From: Cupriavidus sp. U2
GTDB taxonomy: Bacteria > Pseudomonadota > Gammaproteobacteria > Burkholderiales > Burkholderiaceae
Reading direction: 5' to 3'
DNA: 64,000 bases
NCBI RefSeq assembly: GCF_009663685.2
Contig: NZ_RCOG02000027.1
Span: forward strand, 488,348-552,347
The notes beneath the pieces are model-generated. The model ran no database searches. It was not told where the DNA came from and saw only the letters and a program-made list of their open reading frames with translations. Positions 25,896 through 34,425 of the stretch are shown one piece after another. Made by a program: the position numbers and the translations under genes. Positions within the stretch are counted from its first letter, which is position 1; every line of letters starts with the position of its first letter.

Positions 25896-26105
25896 TCAAT
25901 CGCCATAGACGCCGACGCGCCGGACCAGTTGTCTCCAGGGCGCGGCCTCGCTTTGCATCTGGCGCGCGATATCGTCTGGTGCCATCGGGCGCCAGCTTGA
26001 CCACACTTCGGCGCGCTTGCGGCGCCATGCGTCGCTCGTGCTTGTCTCGGCAGCGGCCCTCGATGCGCTGCACGTGCGTGCGCCAGCAGACAGATCGAAC
26101 CGCCA
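25896..26105 (-). pseudogene. C-terminal fragment of a Bug/TctC-type binding protein
   Basis: On the minus strand the frame ending at 25896 reads SDAWRRKRAEV, then PMAPDDIARQMQSEAAPWRQ and LVRRVGVYGD before a stop. This matches the usual C-terminus of Bug (TctC) solute-binding proteins. Upstream the similarity moves to another frame (VQRIEG) and then ends, so the N-terminal two-thirds are missing. Together with the LysR fragment it marks a deletion. The exact 5' boundary is uncertain. Confidence 0.5.
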
Positions 26106-26191
26106 CGGTGGCATTCCATGCAAGCGACAAGCGTGAGCCCGCAACGCCAGCAGCCATGACCCACCATAACAACATCGAGGAGGCGGCAGAC

Positions 26192-27373
26192 ATGAGACTG
26201 AGACTTCTTGCACTTGTGGCGTTGCAGGCCCTTGCCTGGCAGGCGCACGCGCAATCGAACGTGACGCTCTACGGCGTCGTCGACGTCAACGTCGAATATG
26301 CCAATCACCTTGGCGCGGTACCCACGTCCGCAAATGGCTTCAACCCAGGCCCCTCGCACAGTGTGGTGCGGATGGATTCCGGCGGCGTATCCGGGTCGCG
26401 CTGGGGGCTGCGCGGCACGGAGGCCCTGGGCATGGGCCTCAAGGCGGTCTTCGTGCTGGAAAGCGGCTTCAATGCCGACAGTGGCACCTCGCAGCAAGGC
26501 GGCCGGCTGTTCGGCCGGCAAGCGTTCGTCGGGCTGCAAAGCCAGTATGGCCAGTTGTCGCTCGGCCGCCAGTACACGTCGATGTTCGAGGCGCTGGCGA
26601 ACTTCGTCCCGGCTGCCTATGCCACGCAGTACGAGCCTGCCGTGGTGCTGGCCGGCGCCAATTTCCGCGAGGACAACACCATCAAGTACACCGGCAGTTT
26701 CGGTCCCGTCACGACACTGGCCCACTTTTCGTTCGGCACCGGCCTCGCGCTACCGCCGACGGTCGGCGCACCGTTCATTCTTGGCGGCAACGGCGAAGTA
26801 CCGGGCCAGTTCCGGCGCGATACCGCCTATGGTGCGTCGGTGGTCTATACCGCCGGGCCGGTGGGTCTGGTCGTGACCTATGACCAGTTCAATCCGACCA
26901 TCGCACCCGCCGCCAACCCGGCCAATGCGGGCAGCGGCACGTTCAAGAAGGCTGGCGCAGGCGCCAGCTATGCATTCGGTGCCGCCAAGATCATGGGCGG
27001 CTATCGCTGGGGCCAGAACAAGAATCAGGTAGGTGCCGAGTTCTTTCGCGACCATTTCTACTGGATCGGCGGGACTTATCAGCTGACGCCCTCGGTTGGC
27101 CTGACGCTCGAGTACAACTACGACGACGTCAGGAACCAGTTCGGCAATGCCAGCCAGCCCAATCCCTGGCAGATCGCCTTTATTTCCAACTACGCATTCT
27201 CCAAGCGCACCGATGTCTATATCAGTGCTGCCTATGCCAAAAATGCCGGCCTTGGTCTGGAATCCGCCGCCATCTTCTATGCCAACAGCCTGTCGCTTGG
27301 CAACAGCTATGCCCTGGCGAACGGGCAGAGCTCCATGCTGGGCATCGCCCTTGGGCTGCGCCACAAGTTCTGA
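26192..27373 (+). CDS. Gram-negative trimeric porin
   Basis: This 393-residue porin has a 20-residue signal peptide (ending AHAQS) followed by NVTLYGVVDVNVEY, the start of the beta-proteobacterial general porin family. The motifs SRWGLRGTEALGMGLKAVF, GRLFGRQAFVGL and the terminal Phe (GLRHKF) needed for outer-membrane assembly are present. GAGGAGG about nine bases upstream supports the start. It probably forms a 16-strand passive channel for small anions or organic acids. It lies next to decayed LysR and Bug fragments. Confidence 0.92.
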   Translation: MRLRLLALVALQALAWQAHAQSNVTLYGVVDVNVEYANHLGAVPTSANGFNPGPSHSVVRMDSGGVSGSRWGLRGTEALGMGLKAVFVLESGFNADSGTSQQGGRLFGRQAFVGLQSQYGQLSLGRQYTSMFEALANFVPAAYATQYEPAVVLAGANFREDNTIKYTGSFGPVTTLAHFSFGTGLALPPTVGAPFILGGNGEVPGQFRRDTAYGASVVYTAGPVGLVVTYDQFNPTIAPAANPANAGSGTFKKAGAGASYAFGAAKIMGGYRWGQNKNQVGAEFFRDHFYWIGGTYQLTPSVGLTLEYNYDDVRNQFGNASQPNPWQIAFISNYAFSKRTDVYISAAYAKNAGLGLESAAIFYANSLSLGNSYALANGQSSMLGIALGLRHKF

Positions 27374-27476
27374 GCGGCAGCGTGCGGGTTTAGCCGCCGG
27401 CCGGACGCTGGAATAGCGACTAATATGAACGAGCGCATGGCTGCGTGGAGTAATGGCAACACTGAGGGAGACCGCA

Positions 27477-27857
27477 ATGGCGAATAGACTAAGCCGGCTC
27501 GCAGTGACGGCTGGGGCACTCGTGACACTGGTATTGGCGACCGGCGCCCGGGCCGACGAAATTCCCCTGGTGACCGGCAAGCAATGGACAGCTTCCACCG
27601 AGCAGACCAAGAAGGCCTACCTGGTAGGCATCGCCAATATGGTCCAGGTGGATATCGCCTATCACGAAGGCAAGCCGCCGCCCGACGCGCAGAGTATTCT
27701 TCCGCGCTTTGCCAAAGGGCTCAAAAGCCATTCGCTCGATTCGGTGAGCCAGGGACTGGATCGCTGGTACGCGGCCCATCCCGACCGATTACAACGGCCG
27801 GTCATTGAAACCATCTGGTTCGAAATGGTTCTTCCTGGCCTGAATGCCGGCAAATGA
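27477..27857 (+). CDS. periplasmic hypothetical protein
   Basis: This 126-residue protein has a signal peptide (about 1-26, cleavage near ARADE). The mature part is helical, with AYLVGIANMVQVDIAYHEG and a Trp-Tyr pair near residue 98. The start at 27477 is preferred because GGGAG precedes it; another ATG eight codons earlier is less well placed. The next gene begins 9 bases after its stop, so it may be co-transcribed with the small lipoprotein. The family was not recognised. Confidence 0.7.
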   Translation: MANRLSRLAVTAGALVTLVLATGARADEIPLVTGKQWTASTEQTKKAYLVGIANMVQVDIAYHEGKPPPDAQSILPRFAKGLKSHSLDSVSQGLDRWYAAHPDRLQRPVIETIWFEMVLPGLNAGK

Positions 27858-27866
27858 GGTGACGCC

Positions 27867-28097
27867 ATGAAACGACTCCATCTGGCTGGCGCGATCCTGA
27901 TCGTCGCCGGCGTCGCGGGATGCACGAACATGACCCCGCAGCAGCAAGGCACCGTGACCGGCGCCGGCCTCGGTGCCGCGGCCGGTGCTGGCATCGCCGC
28001 CATCGCCGGCGGCAGTGGCTGGACTGGCGCGGCGATTGGCGCCGTGGCTGGCGGCGTGGCGGGCAACATCAAGGGCAAGCAACAGCAGCAGTGGTAG
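27867..28097 (+). CDS. small glycine-zipper lipoprotein
   Basis: This 76-residue protein has a lipoprotein signal peptide ending in the lipobox VAGC, with the acylated Cys at residue 19. It is followed by repeated G-x-x-x-G steps (GAGLGAAAGAGIAAIAGG, AAIGAVAGGVAGN) typical of the glycine-zipper 2TM group, ending KGKQQQQW. Such proteins sit in the outer membrane or periplasm and are often stress related. It follows the periplasmic protein gene by nine bases. The next 224 bases contain no recognisable feature. Confidence 0.8.
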   Translation: MKRLHLAGAILIVAGVAGCTNMTPQQQGTVTGAGLGAAAGAGIAAIAGGSGWTGAAIGAVAGGVAGNIKGKQQQQW

Positions 28098-28321
28098 CCC
28101 CCCGTGCGCCGTGCCGGAAAGCCTCTCGGAAACTGACAGGGAGCCCCAGCGAAACGCCTGGCAAGTCATTGCCGAAGACCCAGCGGAAGACCGCGCGCGC
28201 AACACAAAGACCTCGTTTTCATTAGCCCTTTGGGCCAATTGAGCGGCCCGGCAAGACCGGCTAGCGTGGCAACTCAACGTGGCGTGATCGACAACCGCAC
28301 GGCAGAGCGAAGGCGCGAACA

Positions 28322-29203
28322 ATGACGGCGATGCAAGAAGGTAGTCGCTCTGATGGGGGCGATCTCGAGCTGCTACTTCCAAGGCTTGGCAGGATGCGGC
28401 TCGGCATTGCGCTTTGCCTGGCCATGGCCGCGGGGGCCGGACATGCCGAATCGCCGCAAGCAAACGGCTGGACGTTCGCGGTCGCGCCGTACCTCTGGCT
28501 GCCGAATGTGAGCGGGGCGTTCAGCTTCTCCGGGAATTCATCCACCGGCGGCGGCAGGCTCGACCTGGGCACCGGTCCGGACAGCTATCTCTCGAACCTG
28601 AAGTTCCTCTTCATGATGCAGGCCGAAGCCAGCAAGGGGGACTGGACGGTCATCGCCGACGCGGCCTACCTTGACTTCAGCAACCACCAGACCACGCTCA
28701 ATACCGTCGGCTCGGTTGTCATCCCGCGGGAACTGGCGACCAACACGGGCAGCAGCCTCAGCGGCGGACTGCTCGGGCTTTACGCCGCCTACACGGCAGT
28801 GCGCGCGCCATGGGGAACCGTCGAGCCGCTCGGCGGGCTTCGTTACCTGAACCTGAGCGCCAGTGCCAACTGGACGCTATCCACCACGTTCACGCAACAG
28901 GGCGCCACGCTTGCGACGCAGGGAAGCGTGTCGCAGACCGAGAACATTGTCGATGCGATCATTGGCGTGCGCGGGCGAATCCGTCTTGGCAACAGCGACA
29001 GATGGTATCTGCCGTACTACCTCGACGTCGGCACCGGCGCTTCCAGATACACGGTGCAAGCGTCCGGGGGCGCCGCCTATGCGGCCAGGTGGGGCGACAT
29101 TCAACTGACCTATCGCTACCTGACCTACCAGTTGGGCAGCGGCGAACTGGTTCAAAGGCTGACGCTGAAGGGCCCCATGGTCAGCGTGATGTTCCGCTTC
29201 TGA
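28322..29203 (+). CDS. outer-membrane beta-barrel protein
   Basis: The product is up to 293 residues. A signal peptide MRLGIALCLAMAAGAGHA begins at residue 25, so translation may really start at 28394 (269 residues); neither start has a decisive ribosome site. The mature part alternates polar and hydrophobic residues (WTFAVAPYLWLPNVSG, VIADAAYLDFSN, IQLTYRYLTYQLG) and ends in MFRF with a terminal Phe, as expected for an 8-10-strand barrel. Function is unknown. It is monocistronic by position. Confidence 0.75.
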   Translation: MTAMQEGSRSDGGDLELLLPRLGRMRLGIALCLAMAAGAGHAESPQANGWTFAVAPYLWLPNVSGAFSFSGNSSTGGGRLDLGTGPDSYLSNLKFLFMMQAEASKGDWTVIADAAYLDFSNHQTTLNTVGSVVIPRELATNTGSSLSGGLLGLYAAYTAVRAPWGTVEPLGGLRYLNLSASANWTLSTTFTQQGATLATQGSVSQTENIVDAIIGVRGRIRLGNSDRWYLPYYLDVGTGASRYTVQASGGAAYAARWGDIQLTYRYLTYQLGSGELVQRLTLKGPMVSVMFRF

Positions 29204-29232
29204 GCGCAATGCTGCCGAGGCCTCGCCCGCAG

Positions 29233-30738
29233 TCAGCCTGAACTGGTTGCCGCCAGACGCCATAGCGTCGCCGAGCGGGTACCCGTACGGCAGTACGCGA
29301 GCACGGGCTTCGGCAGTTCTGCCACCAGCGCACCGAAGGCTGCGGCGTCCTCGGCGGTGACACCGTCCGATTTCACCGGCAGGTAGCGTGCGGCCATGCC
29401 AAGCGAATCCGCCACCTCAGCGATATTTGCAAACCGGGCCTGACCGTCAGCCTCGCCATCGTGCCGGTTGCAGACGATGGCGCGGAACCCAAGTGCATGC
29501 GCCGTCCGCACGCCGGCATCGCTCAACTGCGCCGCAACGCTGACGTCGTCCGAAAGATGCTGGATCTGCATTTCCTGTCGCCCCGCTCGCACTTGCTGGC
29601 ACCGGGCAATGACGTTCTGGAAGCAGTCGACCGCAAAGTCGACATCTGCCTCCGTTGTGAACCGTCCAAGGCTCAGCCGCACCGTGCGTTGCGCGGCATC
29701 TTCATCGAGCCCGATGCATGTCAGCACGTGAGAGGCCTTGCCAGCCGCCGAATTGCATGCCGACGTGGAGGACACGGCCAGGCCATCGGCCAGCATAAGC
29801 GGCAAGAACCCGGGCAGATTCACCGTCAGACTGAGTGTGTGTGGGATGCGGGTCGCGTTGGAGACGTTCTGCGTGACAACACCCGATGCGCGCACACCAT
29901 TCAGCAGGCGTTCGCTCAGTTGCGCGATACGCTGATTGTCAGATGCCATTTGCAGGCGCGCCAGTTCGCAAGCGGTGCCCATGCCCACGATCTGATGCGT
30001 AGCAAGCGTTCCAGATCGTAGTCCTTGTTCGTGCCCTCCGCCGTGCATCTGACAGGCAATACGAGGCGCCACCTCGCGGCTGACATAGAGCGCACCGATG
30101 CCTTTCGGCCCATAGAGCTTATGTGCCGACATCGACAGCAGGTCGATGCCCATCGCCTTGACGTCTATTTCAGTCTTGCCCGCAGCCTGTGCTGCATCCA
30201 CGTGAAGCAGCGCGCCAGCAGCATGAACGACCCGTGAGATCTCGGCGATGTTGGTCAGGGTGCCAATTTCGTTGTTCACCATCATCAACGACACGAGGCC
30301 CGTACGATGGCCGCAAGCCGCTTCCACCGCGGCCACCGAAATTCCTCCCGACGCATCCGGCGCAAGGTAGGTGACCGATACATCAAGCCGCTCCAGATGC
30401 GCCGCCGTATCCAGAATGGCCTTGTGCTCCAGCCTGCTGGTAATCAGATGGCGCCGCCCCTGCTCGTAGTCGAAGAAACCCTTGAGAGCCAGGTTGTTCG
30501 ACTCCGTTGCCCCGGACGTCCACACGATCTCGCACGGCTCGGCGCCAATGAGAGCGGCAACCTGCGCGCGAGCCTGCTCGACCAGGTTCTTTGCCACGAG
30601 TCCCGCAGCGTGGGAATTTGACGCAGGGTTTCCGAAGACGCCGTCGGCCCCGAGACAGCCGAACATCGCCTCCATCACGCGAGGGTCCGCTGGTGTCGTT
30701 GCAGCGTAATCGAAGTACCGCAGGGTGTCCGCACTCAT
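29233..30738 (-). CDS. cysteine desulfurase fused to DUF442/BLH-type domain
   Basis: The protein has 501 residues. Residues 1-385 are a class V aminotransferase-fold cysteine desulfurase of the IscS/NifS type: PLP-binding Lys207 in SMSAHKLYG, and catalytic Cys328 in SSTSACNSAAG. Residues 390-501 resemble the DUF442 (beta-lactamase-hydrolase-like, TIGR01244) domain with the phosphatase/rhodanese-like loop CRTGTRS at 483-489, where Cys483 could accept sulfur. The fusion suggests direct persulfide hand-over from desulfurase to a sulfurtransferase. No iscU or iscA is adjacent. It is divergent from a FixJ-like regulator. Confidence 0.85.
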   Translation of the reverse strand: MSADTLRYFDYAATTPADPRVMEAMFGCLGADGVFGNPASNSHAAGLVAKNLVEQARAQVAALIGAEPCEIVWTSGATESNNLALKGFFDYEQGRRHLITSRLEHKAILDTAAHLERLDVSVTYLAPDASGGISVAAVEAACGHRTGLVSLMMVNNEIGTLTNIAEISRVVHAAGALLHVDAAQAAGKTEIDVKAMGIDLLSMSAHKLYGPKGIGALYVSREVAPRIACQMHGGGHEQGLRSGTLATHQIVGMGTACELARLQMASDNQRIAQLSERLLNGVRASGVVTQNVSNATRIPHTLSLTVNLPGFLPLMLADGLAVSSTSACNSAAGKASHVLTCIGLDEDAAQRTVRLSLGRFTTEADVDFAVDCFQNVIARCQQVRAGRQEMQIQHLSDDVSVAAQLSDAGVRTAHALGFRAIVCNRHDGEADGQARFANIAEVADSLGMAARYLPVKSDGVTAEDAAAFGALVAELPKPVLAYCRTGTRSATLWRLAATSSG

Positions 30739-30995
30739 TTCCAGTCATCCTTGAATCGGAAGACCATGCTACGACGAACCCCCTAAAAAGTACTTCCAAA
30801 ATCCCGCTTCGACTGCCGTGTGCTTGGCATTCCATGCTACAGAAACCCGATTCTTCGAAAAAATTTTCTTCCCGGCCCTGCAAACCGGTGTGGACATCCA
30901 CAGCTTCGCGCTTCGTGTGGAACCGCCCCGCTTCGCTGGCGAGACCGACGGCGGTTGTAAAAAGTCGCATCGCATCCTTCCCTGACGTCTGCACG

Positions 30996-31024
30996 TTGAA
31001 AGTCATTTCAGAAGTCGGTATGAA
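30996..31024 (+). promoter_or_regulatory. sigma-70-like promoter before FixJ-like gene
   Basis: TTGAAA (30996-31001) and TATGAA (31019-31024) are separated by 17 bases and lie 93 bases upstream of the FixJ-like start. The surrounding 379-base divergent region (30739-31117) is noticeably richer in A and T than its neighbours and contains no credible gene. Confidence 0.45.
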
Positions 31025-31117
31025 ACTTTTCGCTCAACCCGAAGAGCGGTTGTGGACGGCCGCGACGGTCGGTAATGTGGCCGGGAGTCAACCCCATTTC
31101 TAAAGAGGGTACGCGCG

Positions 31118-31783
31118 ATGACCGGGACCGTGATTGTTGTGGACGACGATGAAAGCATTCGCAAGGCCTTAGGACGGCTGCTGCTTGCAAAAGGATTCTC
31201 ATCGAGGACGTTCGGTTCGGCCGAAGAGTGTCGGGTTGCCCTTGACGGCATCCGCGGCCCTGCCTGCGTGGTGGCGGAGTTGATCCTGCCTGGCATCAGT
31301 GGTCACGAACTGCTGAAGCTGTTGCCGTCGCATGTGCCCTTCATCATGTTGACAGGCTGTGCGGATGTGAAGCAAACCGTTGAGACGATGACGGCCGGCG
31401 CCATCGATCTTCTTGAGAAACCGGTGGCCGAGGACCGTCTGGTCACGGCGGTGAGTCGTGCGCTGGCGTTGGCCACGCAACGCGGTATGGAGCGCACCAT
31501 CAAGGCGGCCCTCGATGCAAAGATGCAGCGGCTGACAAATCGCGAGCGAGAGGTCATGGCGATGGTCACGACCGGACTCCGGAACAAGGAGGTCGCCAAC
31601 TTCCTCGGCATCGTCGAGAAAACCGTGAAGGTCCACCGCGCCCACATCATGGACAAGCTGGAGATCGACTCGCTCGCAGAGCTCGTGCGCTGCGCCGACA
31701 AGCTGGGAATGACATACGTTCCACCCGCGACAAGTCGGCATGCGAGTGCACGGAGCAACCTGGAGGTTGGCTCCGTCAATTGA
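31118..31783 (+). CDS. FixJ-type response regulator with Glu at the phosphorylation site
   Basis: The protein has 221 residues. Receiver residues 1-115 keep the acidic pocket (VVDDDES, 8-12), Thr79 and Lys101. The phospho-acceptor position reads VVAELILPG, with Glu54 where FixJ has Asp54. The output domain (about 138-200) is a LuxR-type helix-turn-helix: LTNREREVMAMV, NKEVANFLGIVEKTVKVHRA. An Asp-to-Glu change often mimics the phosphorylated state, so the protein may act without a kinase; none is adjacent. Codon use is less GC-biased than in surrounding genes. It is divergent from the desulfurase fusion. Confidence 0.88.
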   Translation: MTGTVIVVDDDESIRKALGRLLLAKGFSSRTFGSAEECRVALDGIRGPACVVAELILPGISGHELLKLLPSHVPFIMLTGCADVKQTVETMTAGAIDLLEKPVAEDRLVTAVSRALALATQRGMERTIKAALDAKMQRLTNREREVMAMVTTGLRNKEVANFLGIVEKTVKVHRAHIMDKLEIDSLAELVRCADKLGMTYVPPATSRHASARSNLEVGSVN

Positions 31784-31912
31784 CGGGCGGGTCCGCACGG
31801 CTTTCCAAACACGGCGGGTGTCATCGACGCTTCGACCACTCATGCCACCGAAGCTGCCGACTTCCCCGAATTTCTCATCGTACCGACCAGTCATACCTGC
31901 CAAGGAGCCGCT

Positions 31913-32296
31913 TTGAGGTCCACCAAATCCGATCAGGAGTGCGCGGAATCGTTGTATGCCTTGCTTAGAGGCGGAGAGTGTCTCACCCGCAAGGAAATCG
32001 TTGAACGCAACCTGCTGTCCAACCACGATTTCGGACGAGCCCGCAAGGTTCTGGCAGGGGCGGGAGTGCTTCAGCATGTCCATAAATCGGGATACACCTT
32101 GTCCATCCATGTATTGGGCGGTCCGCCTGAAGCGTTCCTGCGTGGCGTGTCGCCTGTGGAGGACGAGTTCGACGCGTTGTTGTCTGTATGGAAAATCGAG
32201 CCAACCAAAGCCGCTGTCGGGACGAGCAGCCGCGTCAATAGAAGATTCGCGCGGGACGAGCAGGCAGATGCCTGCGAACCGCTATCCGCGGCCTGA
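31913..32296 (+). CDS. winged-helix-like hypothetical protein with TTG start
   Basis: This 127-residue protein starts at a TTG preceded by AAGGAG at five bases, the best start in the frame. Residues 20-65 (LTRKEIVERNLLSNHDFG, then RKVLAGAGVLQHVHKSGYTL) look like a winged helix with a beta hairpin. The C-terminal third is polar and probably disordered. It lies 129 bases after the FixJ-like gene in the same A+T-richer patch. Function unknown; a DNA-binding role is tentative. Confidence 0.55.
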   Translation: MRSTKSDQECAESLYALLRGGECLTRKEIVERNLLSNHDFGRARKVLAGAGVLQHVHKSGYTLSIHVLGGPPEAFLRGVSPVEDEFDALLSVWKIEPTKAAVGTSSRVNRRFARDEQADACEPLSAA

Positions 32297-32382
32297 ACCC
32301 GGGTCCTGGCCAGAAGGCGAGCAAAGTCTTCGGCTAGCCGCCGGGTCCGCGCAGGAAATGGGGGGGCGCCACGCAAAGGTCG

Positions 32383-32435
32383 CATAAGGGCATGCGGAAT
32401 CGGTCGTTACCCGTCGAGAAAATTGCTGCACGATG
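32383..32435 (+). promoter_or_regulatory. sulfur-region promoter element, copy 1
   Basis: CATAA at positions 1-5 and GTCGTT at 21-26 fit the pattern shared by nine units of this region. The -10 at position 48 is poor (CACGAT is the nearest hexamer). It lies 42 bases before the DszC/SfnB-type flavoprotein start. Confidence 0.5.
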
Positions 32436-32476
32436 TCTTTCGTGCTCATTCGACGAGAAACCCGAAGGACAACAGC

Positions 32477-33733
32477 ATGCCATTTCAAGAATCCCTTGCC
32501 CCTGCAAATGCGATCGACACGACCACCGCATCGCCTACATCCACACCGCAACCGCTGCCTCCGGCCGCCGATGTCGCGGTACTTCGCCAGCGCGCCCAGG
32601 CCCTGCTGCCCGAGATCGCGCGGGATGCCGCAAAGCGGGAGAGCCGCCGCGAACTGCCCTTTGATTTTGTACGCCAGGTGGCCAATGCCGGCCTGCTGAC
32701 GTTCCGCATCCCGAAGGCGTATGGCGGTCCCGGGGGCAGCGTGCGCGATGCCATCCGCTTCGTTCAGGAACTGGCCGCCGTCGATGCCAACCTCGCCCAG
32801 GCATTGCGACCCAACTTCGGACTCATCGAAGGCCTGCTCGCGGGCCAAGACAATGAAGCCGATCGCAGGCGCTGGTTCGACCGGCTGCTGGGCGGCCAGA
32901 TCGTCGGCAATGGCGGTGTGGAGCGCGGCGGCAAGCATGGCGCCATCCAGGCCACCATCGTCCGAGAGGCCGATCACTATATCGTCAACGGCACCAAGTA
33001 CTACAGCACCGGCGCGCTCTACGCCGACTGGATCAGCTCCATCGCCGTCGACGAGGCTGGCAAGGAAACACACTTCACGGTGCCGCGCGAGCGAGCCGGC
33101 ATGACGCTGGTCGATGACTTCGACACCATCGGCCAGCGGTTGACCGCAAGCGGCACCACGCGATTTACGAACATGCGCGTCGCGCCGGATGAATTGCGCG
33201 CCAGCCACCTGCCACGTGACCGCCGCAATCCGGTCTCGCCGGTCTTCCAGCTCTTTCTGGCCGCCACCGAAGCCGGCATCGCCCGCAACGCGCTGGACGA
33301 CGCGGTCTGGTTCGCGCGCCACAAGGCCCGGCCGATCAAGCACAGTTCGGCCGAGCGATCGGTGGACGATCCCTATGTGCAGGAGACGATTGGCCAGATT
33401 GCCGCACAAGTGTTTGCGGCCGAAGCCGCCACGCTGCGCGCCGCCGACGCCATTGACGCCGCCTGGGCGGACAACCTCAGCAATGCGTCACTGACGCAGG
33501 CGTCGATCGACGTCGCCCAGGCGCAACACTTCGCCGTGGCGGCCGCGCTGAAGAGTGCGGAGCTGGCGTTCGATGTCGGCGGGGCATCCGCCTGCGACCG
33601 CCAGTACAACCTGGATCGCCACTGGCGCAATGCGCGCACCGTGGCCAATCACAACCCCCGCCAATGGAAGGCGGCCGCCGTGGGCGCATGGCTGCTGAAG
33701 GACGAACCGCCGCCCACGACCGGCCTGTTCTGA
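32477..33733 (+). CDS. acyl-CoA dehydrogenase-fold flavoprotein (DszC/SfnB type)
   Basis: This 418-residue protein has the acyl-CoA dehydrogenase fold in the subgroup with DszC and SfnB, reduced-flavin monooxygenases acting on organosulfur compounds such as dibenzothiophene or sulfones. Visible features are FRIPKAYGGPGGSVRDA, the flavin-binding NGTKYYSTGALYADW, and ERSVDDPYVQETIGQ. The final part SACDRQYNLDRHWRNART is typical of this subgroup. AAGGA precedes the start at 32477. Its promoter carries the shared element, placing it in the sulfur set. It needs FMNH2 from a flavin reductase that is not in this window. Confidence 0.85.
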   Translation: MPFQESLAPANAIDTTTASPTSTPQPLPPAADVAVLRQRAQALLPEIARDAAKRESRRELPFDFVRQVANAGLLTFRIPKAYGGPGGSVRDAIRFVQELAAVDANLAQALRPNFGLIEGLLAGQDNEADRRRWFDRLLGGQIVGNGGVERGGKHGAIQATIVREADHYIVNGTKYYSTGALYADWISSIAVDEAGKETHFTVPRERAGMTLVDDFDTIGQRLTASGTTRFTNMRVAPDELRASHLPRDRRNPVSPVFQLFLAATEAGIARNALDDAVWFARHKARPIKHSSAERSVDDPYVQETIGQIAAQVFAAEAATLRAADAIDAAWADNLSNASLTQASIDVAQAQHFAVAAALKSAELAFDVGGASACDRQYNLDRHWRNARTVANHNPRQWKAAAVGAWLLKDEPPPTTGLF

Positions 33734-33738
33734 CAAGA

Positions 33739-33768
33739 CGCCGCCACTCCGAAAAGGAGACGGCGGCG
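33739..33768. terminator. hairpin between convergent genes
   Basis: CGCCGCC pairs with GGCGGCG and, inside, CTCC with GGAG around a GAAAA loop. It lies in the 38-base gap between the convergent flavoprotein and metI genes. There is no T-run in either direction, so termination is likely but not certain. Confidence 0.45.
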
Positions 33769-33771
33769 GTG

Positions 33772-34425
33772 CTATCGCCGGTGATCGAAACGGCGAGCCA
33801 GTCGCTCGCCCGTGAATTGCACCACCGTTACCAGAACCACCAGGATGGCGATCACATTGAACATGACGGCCGTTTCATAGCGTTCGTAGCCATAGCGGAT
33901 CGCCAGGTCACCGAGCCCACCCGCTCCCACGGCACCTGCCATGGCCGACGAACCGATCATCGCAATCACGGTGACGGTGGCCCCGCCGATCAGCGCCGGC
34001 AGCGCCTCCGGCAACAACACGTGCCGCACAATGTGCCAGCGTCGGCAGCCCATGGCCCGCGCCGCCTCGATCAGCCCCGCATCGGTTTCATTGAGCGCCA
34101 CCTGCGACACCCGCGCAAAGAACGGAATCAGATGCGCGCTTAGCGGCACCACGGCAGCCCATGTGCCCATCGTCGTGCCGACGATCAGCCGCGTAACGGG
34201 CAGCATGGCCACCAGCAGGATGATGAAAGGGATCGAACGAAACATGTTGACCAGCACCGACAGCACGCGGTTCGTTCGCGGCCTCGGGGCCAGGCCGCCA
34301 GGCGCGGTCACGGTCAGCACGATGGCCAGCGCCATGCCGACGACAAACACCACCAGGCAGGCGCTGCCGGTCATCAGCAGCGTTTCACCGAACGCCTTCA
34401 GGTACTTCTCAGCCATTGGCAACAC
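33772..34425 (-). CDS. metI: methionine-type ABC transporter permease
   Basis: This 217-residue permease of the MetI family has five hydrophobic segments. The EAA loop reads EAARAMGCRRWHIVRHVLLPEALPAL (shown here only to mark residues of the ATPase contact), and SSAMAGAVGAGGLGDLAIRYGYERY is the conserved C-terminal family feature. The likely start is the GTG at 34425, eight bases after GGAGGA; the ATG at 34416 is 17 bases away. The gene overlaps metN by 17 bases. It transports methionine or a related sulfur compound across the inner membrane with MetN and MetQ. Confidence 0.88.
   Translation of the reverse strand: MLPMAEKYLKAFGETLLMTGSACLVVFVVGMALAIVLTVTAPGGLAPRPRTNRVLSVLVNMFRSIPFIILLVAMLPVTRLIVGTTMGTWAAVVPLSAHLIPFFARVSQVALNETDAGLIEAARAMGCRRWHIVRHVLLPEALPALIGGATVTVIAMIGSSAMAGAVGAGGLGDLAIRYGYERYETAVMFNVIAILVVLVTVVQFTGERLARRFDHRR

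Noticed and set aside
30769..30975. 68-codon minus-strand frame between the desulfurase and FixJ-like genes
   Set aside because: There is no ribosome site and no recognisable domain, and it lies in the divergent promoter region of both genes.
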